In this document: positions 24,368-33,276 of the stretch, one piece after another
Numbering within the stretch: position 1 is the stretch's first letter
How the letters are laid out: each line of letters starts with the position of its first letter
From: Mycobacterium fragae
GTDB taxonomy: Bacteria; Actinomycetota; Actinomycetes; Mycobacteriales; Mycobacteriaceae
Assembly: GCF_002102185.1 (NCBI RefSeq)
Contig: NZ_LQOW01000006.1
Span: 124,001 to 188,000 of the forward strand
Length of the DNA stretch: 64,000 nucleotides
Direction: 5' to 3'
Program-made: the position numbers and the translations under genes
The notes under the pieces: model-generated
The model's input: the letters and a program-made list of their open reading frames with translations, nothing else
What the model was told of the DNA's origin: nothing
Databases searched by the model: none

Positions 24368-24492
24368 GTAAGTAACTCACGGATGTATCGTAAGGTAGTC
24401 ACTTACTAGATGCAAGTAGCTATTGTGACGTTAGGTTGGAGGGCGACCTCGGCTGGTACCGTGATAGTCACTTACGAATCACAAGTTGCTAT
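24368..24492. repeat. Duplicated 28-bp operator-like repeats in the HxlR divergent region
   Basis: TAGTCACTTAC followed by a matching AAGT-GCTAT end occurs at 24396-24423 and 24465-24492, 69 bases apart (starts). A partial inverted copy of the first half, GTAAGTAACTC, lies at 24368-24378. One copy is about 50 bases from the reductase start and the other 31 bases from the regulator start, so each can control one promoter. The repeats are seen; HxlR binding is inferred. Confidence 0.7.
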
Positions 24493-24522
24493 CTAGCCGC
24501 GCGTAGGTGGTGAGCAAACGCA

Positions 24523-24951
24523 ATGAAAGAGAGCCATTACGACTTGGGCATGGGCTACTGCCCGAGCTACCACCACGCCGCCGAGCTAGTGGGTCGCCGC
24601 TGGAACGGGGTCATCATTCGTGCGCTGCTGCTCGGTGCCACCCGGTTTAACGAGATCGCCGAGCAGATTCCCCAGATGAGCGACAAAATGCTGGCGAGTC
24701 GACTGCGCGAACTCGAAGATGAGGGAATTATCCAGCGCACCGTCGAACCCACTGTTCCCGTGCGCGTCGCCTACACCCTTACGGAGAAAGGCCAGGATCT
24801 GCATCGCGCGGTGCGAGCCCTCGCCGAGTGGGCGGACTACTGGCTGCCGGAAGACTCCGACGACTGGACAGTCAGCACTAAAGCGCTTCGGAACCAGACG
24901 AGAAGGACAGGCCGCACCGCGCGCCGCACGGTTTCCTCCTCCAAGAGGTGA
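24523..24951 (+). CDS. HxlR-family redox/quinone-responsive regulator
   Basis: The 142-residue protein is a winged-helix HxlR regulator. Its N-terminal cysteine (GYCPSYHHAAELVGRRWN, Cys13) is the position used by HypR/QorR/YodB-type members to sense electrophiles. The recognition region is RFNEIAEQIPQMSDKMLASRLRELEDEG. The last 25 residues are a basic tail. It diverges from the FMN-reductase/cupin operon and the shared intergenic region carries two near-identical repeats, so local control of both units is probable. Classified by sequence; the ligand is inferred. Confidence 0.87.
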   Translation: MKESHYDLGMGYCPSYHHAAELVGRRWNGVIIRALLLGATRFNEIAEQIPQMSDKMLASRLRELEDEGIIQRTVEPTVPVRVAYTLTEKGQDLHRAVRALAEWADYWLPEDSDDWTVSTKALRNQTRRTGRTARRTVSSSKR

Positions 24952-25002
24952 TGACCGGGTTGCCTTGTTGCCTGCCCGACGGTCGTGCGGGAGGGTTACC
25001 CC

Positions 25003-26937
25003 ATGCGGTGGCTGACTTTCCGAGACGGCGATGGCCAACGCACCGGAGTGCTCTCGGGCGATGCGATCCATGCGCTGCCCCCGGGTGTGACCCTGCTCGA
25101 ACTGGTCGGGTCCGGTGCGGCCGGGCTACGAGAAGTGGGCGAGGCCGCTCTGCGTTCGGCGCCCACCGTGCGCCTCGACGAGGTCACGCTTGCGGCGCCG
25201 ACCCCGCGCCCACCCTCGATCCGCGACAGCCTGTGCTTTCTGGATCACATGCGCAACTGTCAGGCGGCGATGGGCGGCGGCCGGGTGCTCAAAGACACCT
25301 GGTACCGGATCCCCGCGTTCTACTTCGCGTGTCCGTCGACAGTTCTCGGGCCGTATGACGATGCGCCGATGGCGCCCGGAAGTGCTTGGCAGGACTTCGA
25401 ATTGGAGATCGCCGCGGTCATCGGAACAGGCGGGAAGGACTTGTCGGTGACCGAAGCCGAACAGGCGATCATCGGATACACGATCTTCAACGACTGGTCG
25501 GCACGTGATCTGCAGCAGCTGGAAGGCCAGTTGGCGATCGGCCAGGCCAAGGGCAAGGACAGCGGAGTCACCCTGGGCCCATATCTCGTCACCCCCGACG
25601 AACTGGAGCTCTACCGGCGCAACGGCAAGCTGAGCCTCGACGTGACCGCTCTGGTCAACGACACGGTGATCGGCGAAGGGTCGACCGGCGCGATGGATTG
25701 GACCTTCGGCGAAGTCATCTCCTACGCGTCGCGCGGGGTGCTGCTCACGCCCGGCGACGTTTTCGGCTCCGGCACCGTGCCCACATGCACACTTGTCGAG
25801 CACCTCGACCCGAGGGCACCGGAATCTTTCCCTGGATGGCTGCACGACGGCGACGTTGTCACACTCAAGGTGCAGGGCCTGGGTGAGACCCGTCAAACGG
25901 TGCGTAAAACGCCGGCGCCGCACCGGTTACCGCCCCGGCCCAACCCCGATGCCAAGCCCGCGGCCGAACGAGTCAACGATGCGCCCGCCAAAATCCCCTA
26001 CACTCGCGGGCTACACGAGGTCGGCGATCGGGTGTGGGCCTGGCTGCTTCCCGACGGCGGCTACGGCTGGAGCAACGCCGGGCTGGTCGCCGGCGACGGC
26101 GCCTCACTGCTGGTCGATACGCTGTTCGACCTGGCGCTGACTCGCGAAATGCTCGACGCCATGCGGCCGGTCACCGACAGCGCTCCGATCACCGACGCCC
26201 TGATCACCCACTCCAACGGTGACCACACCCACGGCAACCAACTGCTGGACCGCTCGGTGCGGATCATCGCCGCCAAGGGCACCGCCGAAGAAATCGCCCA
26301 TGGCATGCAGCCCGAGATGCTGGTGATGACCCAAACCGCCGACCTGGGTCCGGTCGCCACCCGATACGTGCGTGATCGGTTCGGGCCCTTTGACTTCAGT
26401 GGCATTAGCCTGCGCAACGCCGATCACACCTTCGACGACGAGCTCACCATCGAGGTGGGCGGCCGCGAGGTGCGGCTGCTGAACCTCGGCCCGGCCCACA
26501 CCGCCGCGGATTCGGTTGCGCACGTGCCCGACGCGGGGGTGCTGTTCGCCGGGGACCTGCTGTTCATCGGCTGCACGCCGATCGTGTGGGCCGGGCCGAT
26601 CGCCAACTGGGTCGCGGCCTGCGACGCCATGATCGCACTGGACGCGCCGACCGTGGTCCCCGGGCATGGCCCGGTCACCGACCCGGATGGGATCCGCGCG
26701 GTCCGCGGGTATCTGGTCCACGTCGCCGAACAAGCCGAGGCCGCCTACCGCAAGGGCCTGTCATTCGTCGAGGCGGCCGACGGCATCGACCTCGGCGAGT
26801 ACGCGACTTGGCTGGACGCCGAGCGCGTCGTGGTCAACGTGTATCAGCGTTATCGCGAACTCGACCCGGGCACACCGCAATTGCCGGCGATGGGGTTGCT
26901 GTCGATGCAGGCCGAGTGGCTGGCCAAACGCGGCTGA
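25003..26937 (+). CDS. FAH-family / metallo-beta-lactamase-fold fusion enzyme
   Basis: The 644-residue protein starts at 25003, where GGGAGG lies 8 bases upstream. Residues 1-300 are a fumarylacetoacetate-hydrolase-family domain (FELEIAAVIG; FNDWSARDLQ; GKDSGVTLGP). After a proline-rich linker (about 295-325), residues 330-640 are a metallo-beta-lactamase-fold hydrolase with THSNGDHTHGN near residue 400, AHTAADS and PGHGPVTD. The second metal histidine of H-x-H-x-D-H is asparagine, known in some subfamilies. It resembles M. tuberculosis Rv0939, recalled as a bifunctional isomerase/cyclase. Two C-C or lactone hydrolysis steps in aromatic breakdown are plausible; the substrate is unknown. Confidence 0.8.
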   Translation: MRWLTFRDGDGQRTGVLSGDAIHALPPGVTLLELVGSGAAGLREVGEAALRSAPTVRLDEVTLAAPTPRPPSIRDSLCFLDHMRNCQAAMGGGRVLKDTWYRIPAFYFACPSTVLGPYDDAPMAPGSAWQDFELEIAAVIGTGGKDLSVTEAEQAIIGYTIFNDWSARDLQQLEGQLAIGQAKGKDSGVTLGPYLVTPDELELYRRNGKLSLDVTALVNDTVIGEGSTGAMDWTFGEVISYASRGVLLTPGDVFGSGTVPTCTLVEHLDPRAPESFPGWLHDGDVVTLKVQGLGETRQTVRKTPAPHRLPPRPNPDAKPAAERVNDAPAKIPYTRGLHEVGDRVWAWLLPDGGYGWSNAGLVAGDGASLLVDTLFDLALTREMLDAMRPVTDSAPITDALITHSNGDHTHGNQLLDRSVRIIAAKGTAEEIAHGMQPEMLVMTQTADLGPVATRYVRDRFGPFDFSGISLRNADHTFDDELTIEVGGREVRLLNLGPAHTAADSVAHVPDAGVLFAGDLLFIGCTPIVWAGPIANWVAACDAMIALDAPTVVPGHGPVTDPDGIRAVRGYLVHVAEQAEAAYRKGLSFVEAADGIDLGEYATWLDAERVVVNVYQRYRELDPGTPQLPAMGLLSMQAEWLAKRG

Positions 26938-26984
26938 GGTCGGTCCGGCTTCCACGACAGGCGGCGTTCGCCTACCGTTCGAGT

Positions 26985-27791
26985 ATGGCTGCTGTGGAAG
27001 TGGCAACACTCGAAGACCAAATCGCCTGCGTCACCTTGAACCGGCCGGAGCGGTTGAACGCCATCGACGGCTCGCTGATCAACGCAATGGACGACGCGTT
27101 GGACACGCTGAGCGGCGGGCAATTCCGGGCGGCGATCCTGACCGGCGCCGGACGGGGGTTCTGCGCCGGCGCCGACCTGAGCGGCACCGGTGAGGCCTGG
27201 ACCAATCCGCCGGCGGACAGCCCGGCATTCAAAGTCAACTACGACGCCCAGGTTCGGCTGGCCGATCAGTACACCCGGCTCTACGAGTTGCCGATCCCGG
27301 TGATCGCGGCGGTCAACGGCGTCGCGGTCGGCGGCGGACTGGCCTTCGCGCTGCACTGCGACATCCGGATCGCGTCCGAACAGGCCAGGTTCGGCTCGGT
27401 TTTCATCAAGGCGGGTTTCTCGTCGATGGACATGGGGACCAGCTATCTGCTGCCGAAGATCGTCGGCGCAGGCGTGGCGCGGGAACTGATGCTGACCGGG
27501 CGCATCATCGACGCCGCCGAGGCGTACCGAATCAAGCTGGTGCACGAGGTGGTGCCGCCCGACGAGCTGATGACCGCTGCGTTGAACATGGCCCGCTCGA
27601 TCGTCACGAACAACGCCTACGGGGTATGGCAAACCAAAATCGGCCTCAACACCGCGCTCGACGCACCAAGTCTGCGGCACGCCAAGGAGATCGAGAACCG
27701 CACCCAGATCCTCAGCGGGTTCACCAACAACCCGGTCGAGGCCGCCAAAGCGCACCAGGAGAAGCGCGCTCCGGTGTGGGATCCGCTCTAG
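26985..27791 (+). CDS. Enoyl-CoA hydratase/isomerase family protein
   Basis: The 268-residue crotonase-fold protein starts 47 bases after the fusion gene. It has the CoA-binding and oxyanion-hole segments GAGRGFCAGADL (about 50-61) and AAVNGVAVGGGLAFALHCDIRIA (about 105-127), plus a C-terminal EAAKAHQEKRAPVW typical of the family. Where hydratases have the first catalytic glutamate, here the KAGFSSMDMGTSYLLP segment lacks a clear glutamate pair, so it may be an isomerase or another crotonase rather than a standard hydratase. It is probably in the same transcription unit. Confidence 0.8.
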   Translation: MAAVEVATLEDQIACVTLNRPERLNAIDGSLINAMDDALDTLSGGQFRAAILTGAGRGFCAGADLSGTGEAWTNPPADSPAFKVNYDAQVRLADQYTRLYELPIPVIAAVNGVAVGGGLAFALHCDIRIASEQARFGSVFIKAGFSSMDMGTSYLLPKIVGAGVARELMLTGRIIDAAEAYRIKLVHEVVPPDELMTAALNMARSIVTNNAYGVWQTKIGLNTALDAPSLRHAKEIENRTQILSGFTNNPVEAAKAHQEKRAPVWDPL

Positions 27792-27807
27792 CGCGCGCCA
27801 GGAGAAA

Positions 27808-28674
27808 TCAGGCTTTCGCGATCACTTTCTCGGCGAACTTCTCCAGTTTGCGGATCTTGGTGTCCAGCGGCTCGGTGTCGGATTCTGTGCCGTAGGGCCA
27901 CCGGAAACCCACGATGACGTCGGTGACACCCTTGTCCTCGAGCCGCTTGATGCCGTCGAGCGTGAAGCCGTCGGCCGAGATGACGTGAATCTCGAACTGG
28001 CCGCTCTTACCCTGTTCTTCGCGGAATCGCTTGAGCCGCCCCAGGAGTCGGTCCAGTTCGGCCGGGTCACCACCACCGTGCATCCAGCCGTCGGCGCGCG
28101 CCGCCCGACGCAGCGCAGCATCGGCATGCCCGCCGACCAGTATGGGGATAGGCGTCGTAGGGGCGGGCGTCATCTTGGTCCTGGGAATGTCGTAGAACTC
28201 GCCGTGGAACTCGAAGTAGTCACCGCTGGTGAGACCCCGCACGATTTCGATGCACTCGTCAATCCGCTTGCCGCGCTTGGCAAAAGGCACGCCCATCAGC
28301 TGGTAATCCTCCGGCCACGGGCTGATGCCGACGCCCAGCCCCACCCGATTGCCGATCAGTGCCGCCAACGAGCCCGCCTGCTTGGCCACCAGCGCCGGCG
28401 GTCGAACCGAAAGCTTGAGCACGAAGAAGTTGAACCGCAACGTCGTCGTCACCGCTCCCAGAGCGGCGGTCAGCACGAACGTCTCAATGAATGGCTTGCC
28501 GTCCAAAAATTCGCGGCGGCCGTCGGGCGTGTACGGGTACTTCGCGTCGGACTCGAAGGGGTAGGCGATGCTGTCGGGAATCGTCATGCTGGCGTACCCG
28601 GCCGCCTCGGCGGCCTTTGCCAGCGGAAGGTAGAACGCGGGGTCGGTCATCGCTTCGGCGTAGCTGAACCGCAC
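27808..28674 (-). CDS. LLM-class F420-dependent oxidoreductase
   Basis: The GTG at 28674, with AAGGAG 6 bases upstream, gives a 288-residue luciferase-like protein, the length recalled for the corresponding M. tuberculosis protein Rv0940c. Family segments include GNRVGLGVGISPWPEDYQLMG, IPILVGGHADAALRRAARADGW and a final DVIVGFRWPYG strand. It probably transfers hydride between F420 and an organic substrate. It is convergent with the enoyl-CoA hydratase gene, with 16 bases between. The substrate is unknown. Confidence 0.82.
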   Translation of the reverse strand: MRFSYAEAMTDPAFYLPLAKAAEAAGYASMTIPDSIAYPFESDAKYPYTPDGRREFLDGKPFIETFVLTAALGAVTTTLRFNFFVLKLSVRPPALVAKQAGSLAALIGNRVGLGVGISPWPEDYQLMGVPFAKRGKRIDECIEIVRGLTSGDYFEFHGEFYDIPRTKMTPAPTTPIPILVGGHADAALRRAARADGWMHGGGDPAELDRLLGRLKRFREEQGKSGQFEIHVISADGFTLDGIKRLEDKGVTDVIVGFRWPYGTESDTEPLDTKIRKLEKFAEKVIAKA

Positions 28675-28843
28675 ACCGTCTCCTTGTCGGAATCCGCAAC
28701 TGCCTGACCGAATACTAGGGCGTGCTTCCTGCAGCCAATGATTAGTGACCGACCGGGGGGGGGTATCTCGACTGTTGCCTGCTTTGCCAGGCAGCGGGAG
28801 AATAACAGCATTGCGATCGAAGCAGGCGATCGGAGCAGACAAC

Positions 28844-29569
28844 ATGGCGGCGAGTCGGCGGAGCGAGTTCATCCGCGAAGTCGCGGAGTTGGTGCAGAAC
28901 TTGCAGCAGCAGCGGGACCGGGACGTCGACACCGTGCTCGGCGAGCTGACGGAGAATGCGGCCAGAGCCATGCCCGGCGCTCAATATGCCGGCATCACGG
29001 TCGCAACCCGCAATGGGAAGGTGCGGACAGCGTCGGCGACCCACCGCTACGCGGAGCTACTCGACGAAATCCAGCAACACAGCGACCAGGGACCGTGTCT
29101 GTCGGCAGCCTGGGAACACCACATCATGCGGATCAACGATCTCACCCGCGAACGCCGCTGGCCTGCCTACTGTCGCGAAGCCGCCGAGGAGACTCCGATC
29201 CGCTCGATCATGTCGTTCCAGTTGTTCACCGACCACCACAGCATGGCGGCATTGAACTTCTACGCCGAACAACCGAACGCCTTCGACGACGAAGCAGCCG
29301 AACTGGGGCTGATCCTGGCCACCCACACCGCACTGGCATGGAATATGTTCCGCCGCGACGAACAATTCCGCAGCGCCCTGGCGTCCCGCGACATCATCGG
29401 GCAGGCCAAAGGCATGATCATGGAACGCTTCAAGATCGATGCCGTGCAGGCATTCGAACTGCTCAAGCGGCTATCCCAGAGCTCGAACACGCCGCTGGCC
29501 GTCGTGGCCCGCGAGATGGTGCAAGCGGAGCACCCAGCTGATGACCGCGACCGAGCCCGGGGCGTCTAG
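28844..29569 (+). CDS. GAF-ANTAR RNA-binding antiterminator
   Basis: The 241-residue protein starts at 28844 behind GGAG. Residues about 15-165 form a GAF-type sensor (VDTVLGELTENAARAMPGAQYAGITV; SDQGPCLSAAWEH), and residues 175-230 form an ANTAR three-helix domain (SRDIIGQAKGMIMERFKIDAVQAFELLKRLS) that binds paired RNA hairpins to prevent transcription termination. Such proteins are common in mycobacteria and act on distant mRNAs. The signal is unknown. It overlaps the next small gene, so the two are co-expressed, and it borders a regulatory cluster with CheB/CheR-type proteins. Confidence 0.87.
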   Translation: MAASRRSEFIREVAELVQNLQQQRDRDVDTVLGELTENAARAMPGAQYAGITVATRNGKVRTASATHRYAELLDEIQQHSDQGPCLSAAWEHHIMRINDLTRERRWPAYCREAAEETPIRSIMSFQLFTDHHSMAALNFYAEQPNAFDDEAAELGLILATHTALAWNMFRRDEQFRSALASRDIIGQAKGMIMERFKIDAVQAFELLKRLSQSSNTPLAVVAREMVQAEHPADDRDRARGV

Positions 29570-29927
29570 CCGGGACGCGGCGGCCGCGCGCGCGGAGGCG
29601 GCGCGGCGGCGGGCCGACGAGTTGCAGCAGCGAAGAGCCGAATTGGCGTCCGGTGCGCGGTCCGACGCCGAAACCGCGGAGCGAGCCCGCCAGCACGCCG
29701 AGGAGTCCCTGCAACGAGCCATGCGGGCACATCGGGCCGCCGCGGAGAGACACCTCGACGCCAGTGCCGCGCACCGGCGCGCAGCCGCCGCGCATGAGCA
29801 GGCTGCCATGCTCGCCGGTAACGGCAGCGGCGACGCGCACCAGGACGCGGCACAAGAGCATCGCGCCGCGGCCGATGTGCACGACGCCGCTGCGATCGTC
29901 CAGTCCGAAAGAGAAGAGACGCGTTAG
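29541..29927 (+). CDS. Alanine/arginine-rich coiled-coil protein
   Basis: The 128-residue protein starts with ATG inside the end of the ANTAR gene. It consists almost entirely of alanine-, arginine- and glutamate-rich helix (AAAARAEAARRRADELQQRR) with many histidines between residues 70 and 115 (AHRAAAERHLDASAAHRRAAAAHEQAA). No domain is recognised. The periodic A/R/H pattern suggests an amphipathic coiled coil. Low complexity leaves some doubt that it is real, but the overlap with the regulator gene and the convergent close packing support it. Confidence 0.6.
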   Translation: MTATEPGASSRDAAAARAEAARRRADELQQRRAELASGARSDAETAERARQHAEESLQRAMRAHRAAAERHLDASAAHRRAAAAHEQAAMLAGNGSGDAHQDAAQEHRAAADVHDAAAIVQSEREETR

Positions 29928-30568
29928 GAGCTGAGCCGGGCCCACGGCGGCAGGGGAACCGCGAGCAGCTCGGCGGCGCCCGGCGCGGTGGTGAGAGCAA
30001 GCAGCGCCGAGGCGAGCCGATCCACCGGCAGGACAAAGTCGGCGCAGCCCGTTGCGATCGCGTTCGCGGGCATACCCGAGGCCCGCGCATGGGCCGGGTC
30101 CTGCACCAACACTCGCCCGCCGCCAAGCTTGACCGCGCGACATCCCTCAGCGCCGTCGCCCAGCGAGCCGGTCAGGATGACGGCAATGGTTGGGGTGGCC
30201 CGCGCTGAGCTGGTGAGCAGCGCGTCGCCGGGCCGCATGGCGGTGGTGCCGTCACTAAGCGCCCAGCTGCCCGACTCGTCGATGGTCGCCGCGGTCTGCG
30301 GGGGAATTACCGTGACGCCGCATCGATCCGCCTCGGCGCCATGTTCGGCGATCCGTATCGGCAGGCAGGTGCGATGTTCAAGAATGGCGGCGAGCGAGTC
30401 ACGCTTCTCCGACGTGCGGCGACGGTGCTGCATCACCGTGACCGGGATGGTGTAGTCCGCCGGTAGGCCGGCCAGCACCGTCGTGATGGCTTGCAATCCC
30501 CCCAGCGACGCGAGGATGACAACCCGTCCGAAAAGCGGGGTGGGGCTGCTATGTCCGTTCGCGAACAT
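29924..30568 (-). CDS. CheB-type methylesterase domain protein, copy 1
   Basis: From the ATG at 30568 this 214-residue protein is a stand-alone CheB catalytic domain without receiver. The active-site serine is in LASLGGLQAI (residues about 21-30), a histidine in VMQHRRRTSEKRD and the acid in TGSLGDGAEG near residue 150. CheB enzymes remove methyl groups from receptor glutamates. No receptor, CheA or CheY is visible, so the target is unknown. The canonical G-A-S/T-x-G-G is altered to A-S-L-G-G, but the catalytic residues remain. It is convergent with the coiled-coil gene and divergent from the Crp-type regulator. Confidence 0.75.
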   Translation of the reverse strand: MFANGHSSPTPLFGRVVILASLGGLQAITTVLAGLPADYTIPVTVMQHRRRTSEKRDSLAAILEHRTCLPIRIAEHGAEADRCGVTVIPPQTAATIDESGSWALSDGTTAMRPGDALLTSSARATPTIAVILTGSLGDGAEGCRAVKLGGGRVLVQDPAHARASGMPANAIATGCADFVLPVDRLASALLALTTAPGAAELLAVPLPPWARLSS

Positions 30569-30670
30569 AGGCGCCACGATAGTCCTTCTGTCGGGTAGCC
30601 GACATAGATGCCGCGATGTTGGGTACCCCAAAGCGAGGGCGGGCCAGACCGACGTATGAGGAACCGGCAG

Positions 30671-31387
30671 ATGAGCGAAAACAACTTCCGGCGAAACGCG
30701 ATTTTGGGCCAACTGCCCGACGCCGAGTTCGCCGCGCTCGAGCCGAACCTAAAGCTGGAACAGTCGGAAATGAAGCGACAGGCCTACGCGCCGGGTGAGC
30801 CGATCGCCGACATTTTCTTCCCGCTGACATCCGTGTATTCGTTGGTGGCGATGACCGATGGGCAGATCCAAATCGAGGTCGCCACCACCGGCCACGAAGG
30901 GATGGTGGGTTTGCCCGCATATCTGGGCGCGACGCAGAGCCCGCAGGCCGCGTTCTGCCAGATTCCGGGCGAGAGCGTCCGGATCAGCGTCGGAGACTTC
31001 CGCCAGGCGCTCAGCCGGGGCGGTGCCTTACACGACCTGCTGAACCGCTTCACTCAGGCGACAATGGTGCAGGTCTCCCAGAATGTGGTCTGCAACCGCA
31101 GTCACACCACCGATGCTCGCATGGCGCGCTGGCTGGCAACCACACATGACAGGGTCGGCCGCGACGAGTTTCCGCTCACCCAGGAATTCATGGCCCAGAT
31201 GCTCGGCGTGCACCGGCCTACCGTCTCGGAGACGGCCCAGCGAATCCAGGCCATGGGCCTGATCCGCTATAGCCGGGGCGCCATCACGATCGTCGACCGC
31301 GGGGGGCTCGAACAAATCGCCTGCGAGTGCTATCGCATCATCCGGGCCGAGTTCGACGCGCTGCGCAATCACCGCCGCAACACCTAG
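30671..31387 (+). CDS. Crp/Fnr-family transcription regulator
   Basis: The 238-residue protein begins at 30671, with AGGA upstream. It has a cyclic-nucleotide-binding-like domain (residues 10-125, PLTSVYSLVAMTDGQIQIEVATTGHEGMVG) and a C-terminal helix-turn-helix (about 165-215, LTQEFMAQMLGVHRPTVSETAQRIQ). The sensor lacks the standard cAMP-binding R-S/T-A-A motif, so another signal is likely. Its stop codon overlaps the stop of the convergent CheR-PAS gene in a CTAG. It may regulate the surrounding CheB/CheR set, which is inferred from position. Confidence 0.85.
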   Translation: MSENNFRRNAILGQLPDAEFAALEPNLKLEQSEMKRQAYAPGEPIADIFFPLTSVYSLVAMTDGQIQIEVATTGHEGMVGLPAYLGATQSPQAAFCQIPGESVRISVGDFRQALSRGGALHDLLNRFTQATMVQVSQNVVCNRSHTTDARMARWLATTHDRVGRDEFPLTQEFMAQMLGVHRPTVSETAQRIQAMGLIRYSRGAITIVDRGGLEQIACECYRIIRAEFDALRNHRRNT

Positions 31388-33228
31388 GACTGCGCGTCCA
31401 TCAACAGCAGCGCGCCGTTCACGCCGTCTTCGGCAGAGGATTGAAAACCGGTGCAGGTCACCCGCACCTGGGTAGGCCGACCGCGGCGGTTGACGGCCTC
31501 GAACACGGCCTTGCCCGGATTTTCCGGGTCCACGAAGGCATTACCGATCAGCGGCCGAATTTGGTCGACAGGAAGCCCGATGTCCAGTGTGGTGAGAACT
31601 TGACCCTCGGCCTCGTCGGAGCGCAGCCCCCACAGCTCCTCGCAGCCGCGGTTCCACACCACCACCCGCATCTCGCGATCCACCACGACCATCCCGAAGT
31701 GCACCGAATTGACCAGCGAATCAAGGAAAGTGCGTGCCTCGTCGAGTTCGACGCTGCGCTCGCGCAGCGCGTCGTTGATGGTCTGCAGCTCGTCATTGGT
31801 CGACTGCAGCTCCTCATTCATCGTCTCGAGTTCTTCGTTCGTGGACTGCAGCTCTTCGTTGGTCGTCTCCAATTCTTCGACCGTGGACTGCAATTCCTCG
31901 TTGGTGGTCTCGAGTTCCTCGTTGGTGGATTGCAGTTCCTCGTAGGCCGCCTCCAGCTGACGGTTGGTCTGGACCACCTTGTCCAACAGCGCCCGCGTTG
32001 CGGTCACGTCGAAGAAAACGATCGACACGCCCAGCAGCCCATTCTCGGCATCGATCAGCGGATTGATGTGGATCTCGAACCAGACGGTTTCCATGCCCGG
32101 GCGCTGCCATTTGACGTCAGGGATCCGGGCGGACCGCCGCTCTACCTTGGCCTGCTCCAGATAAACACGCAACTCGACCGGTCGATAGGAGACCTCCAGG
32201 TCGCGGAGCAGGCGGCCGATGTCGCGGGCAGACAACCCGAACATGGTTTCGGCCTGCTGGTTGATCATCGCCACCGTGTCTTCGCCGGTCACCACAATCT
32301 GGGCAACGGGGTTGGCGCGAAAAGCCAACTCCCGCACGGTGGTCAAGCCAGGCAGATCACCATGCCGCTCGTATATCGCCGAGGCCGGATCGTAGCGGTC
32401 CAGCCCGCTATGCGAACCCGGGGACTTACGGAAAATGCGATGTTTGAGGTTCAACGGGGTGAACCGATCGGTGTGGCTCAGCAACATCTCGGCGTGGCCG
32501 AGGAACAGCGTGCCCTGCGCAGCCAACGCAAAATGTAAGCGGCCCAAGACGTTTCGTTGCGTCTCTGCGTTCATGTACATCAATGTGTTGCGGCACACCA
32601 GTAGATCGACGCGGGAGATGGGCGCGTCTTTGACCAGGTCGTTGCGACCGAAGATCACCGCACGGCGCAGGTCCTTGTGGAATATGTAGCGGCCGTTGAG
32701 TTGCTCGAAGTACTTGTCCAGCAGCTCCTCCGGCACGGACTCGACGGCCTTCGCATCGTATGTGGCGGCTCGGGCCTCGGTGAGTGCGTCCTCGTCGACA
32801 TCGGTCGCGTAGATCTTCACCCGCTGCCGGAATGCGTCGGCCCCTAGCGTCTCGGCCAGCAGCATCGCCAGCGTGTAGGCCTCCTGACCGGACGCGCAGC
32901 CGGCGCTCCAGACCCGAATGGGGTCGTCCGGACCGCGCTCGGCCAGCATCCGCGGAATGACATCGCTCGTGATGAATTCCCACGCCTCAGGGTCGCGGAA
33001 GAAGGCGGTGACATTGATGAGGATGGTGTTGAACAATGCCGAGAACTCGTCGGAACTGGCTTGCAGCACATCGAGATACTGCTCGAAGGTGTCATAACCG
33101 CCCTGGGCCATGCGGTGGCGCACTCGCCGCATCAGCGTGGTGCGTTTGTAGCCGGTGAAGTCGAATCCCCGGGAGTCCCTCATGTAGCGCAGCAGGGCCT
33201 CGAATGCTTCGTCCGTCTTGGTGTCCAT
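31384..33228 (-). CDS. CheR methyltransferase fused to PAS domains through a heptad coiled coil
   Basis: The 614-residue protein starts at 33228 behind AGGGA. Residues 1-275 are a CheR methyltransferase: SAGCASGQEAYTLAM is the SAM-binding loop, VDLLVCRNTLMYM the conserved C-R-N strand. A PAS domain (about 300-400) follows, then about 75 residues of near-perfect heptads built on EELQSTNEELETTN units (about 415-490), and a second PAS domain (about 500-610). CheR methylates receptor glutamates; here sensing and methylation are joined in one soluble protein. The adjacent genes encode STAS-HATPase and CheB, forming a three-gene operon. No classical receptor is present. Confidence 0.87.
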   Translation of the reverse strand: MDTKTDEAFEALLRYMRDSRGFDFTGYKRTTLMRRVRHRMAQGGYDTFEQYLDVLQASSDEFSALFNTILINVTAFFRDPEAWEFITSDVIPRMLAERGPDDPIRVWSAGCASGQEAYTLAMLLAETLGADAFRQRVKIYATDVDEDALTEARAATYDAKAVESVPEELLDKYFEQLNGRYIFHKDLRRAVIFGRNDLVKDAPISRVDLLVCRNTLMYMNAETQRNVLGRLHFALAAQGTLFLGHAEMLLSHTDRFTPLNLKHRIFRKSPGSHSGLDRYDPASAIYERHGDLPGLTTVRELAFRANPVAQIVVTGEDTVAMINQQAETMFGLSARDIGRLLRDLEVSYRPVELRVYLEQAKVERRSARIPDVKWQRPGMETVWFEIHINPLIDAENGLLGVSIVFFDVTATRALLDKVVQTNRQLEAAYEELQSTNEELETTNEELQSTVEELETTNEELQSTNEELETMNEELQSTNDELQTINDALRERSVELDEARTFLDSLVNSVHFGMVVVDREMRVVVWNRGCEELWGLRSDEAEGQVLTTLDIGLPVDQIRPLIGNAFVDPENPGKAVFEAVNRRGRPTQVRVTCTGFQSSAEDGVNGALLLMDAQS

Positions 33229-33276
33229 TTCGTTCCCTCGCCGACAATCCGTCGCGAAATTGAACACTACTCGGGG

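Noticed and set aside
31327..32538. 403-codon plus-strand frame with many leucine/valine repeats
   Set aside because: It is antisense to the CheR-PAS coiled coil; its apparent repeats mirror the heptads.
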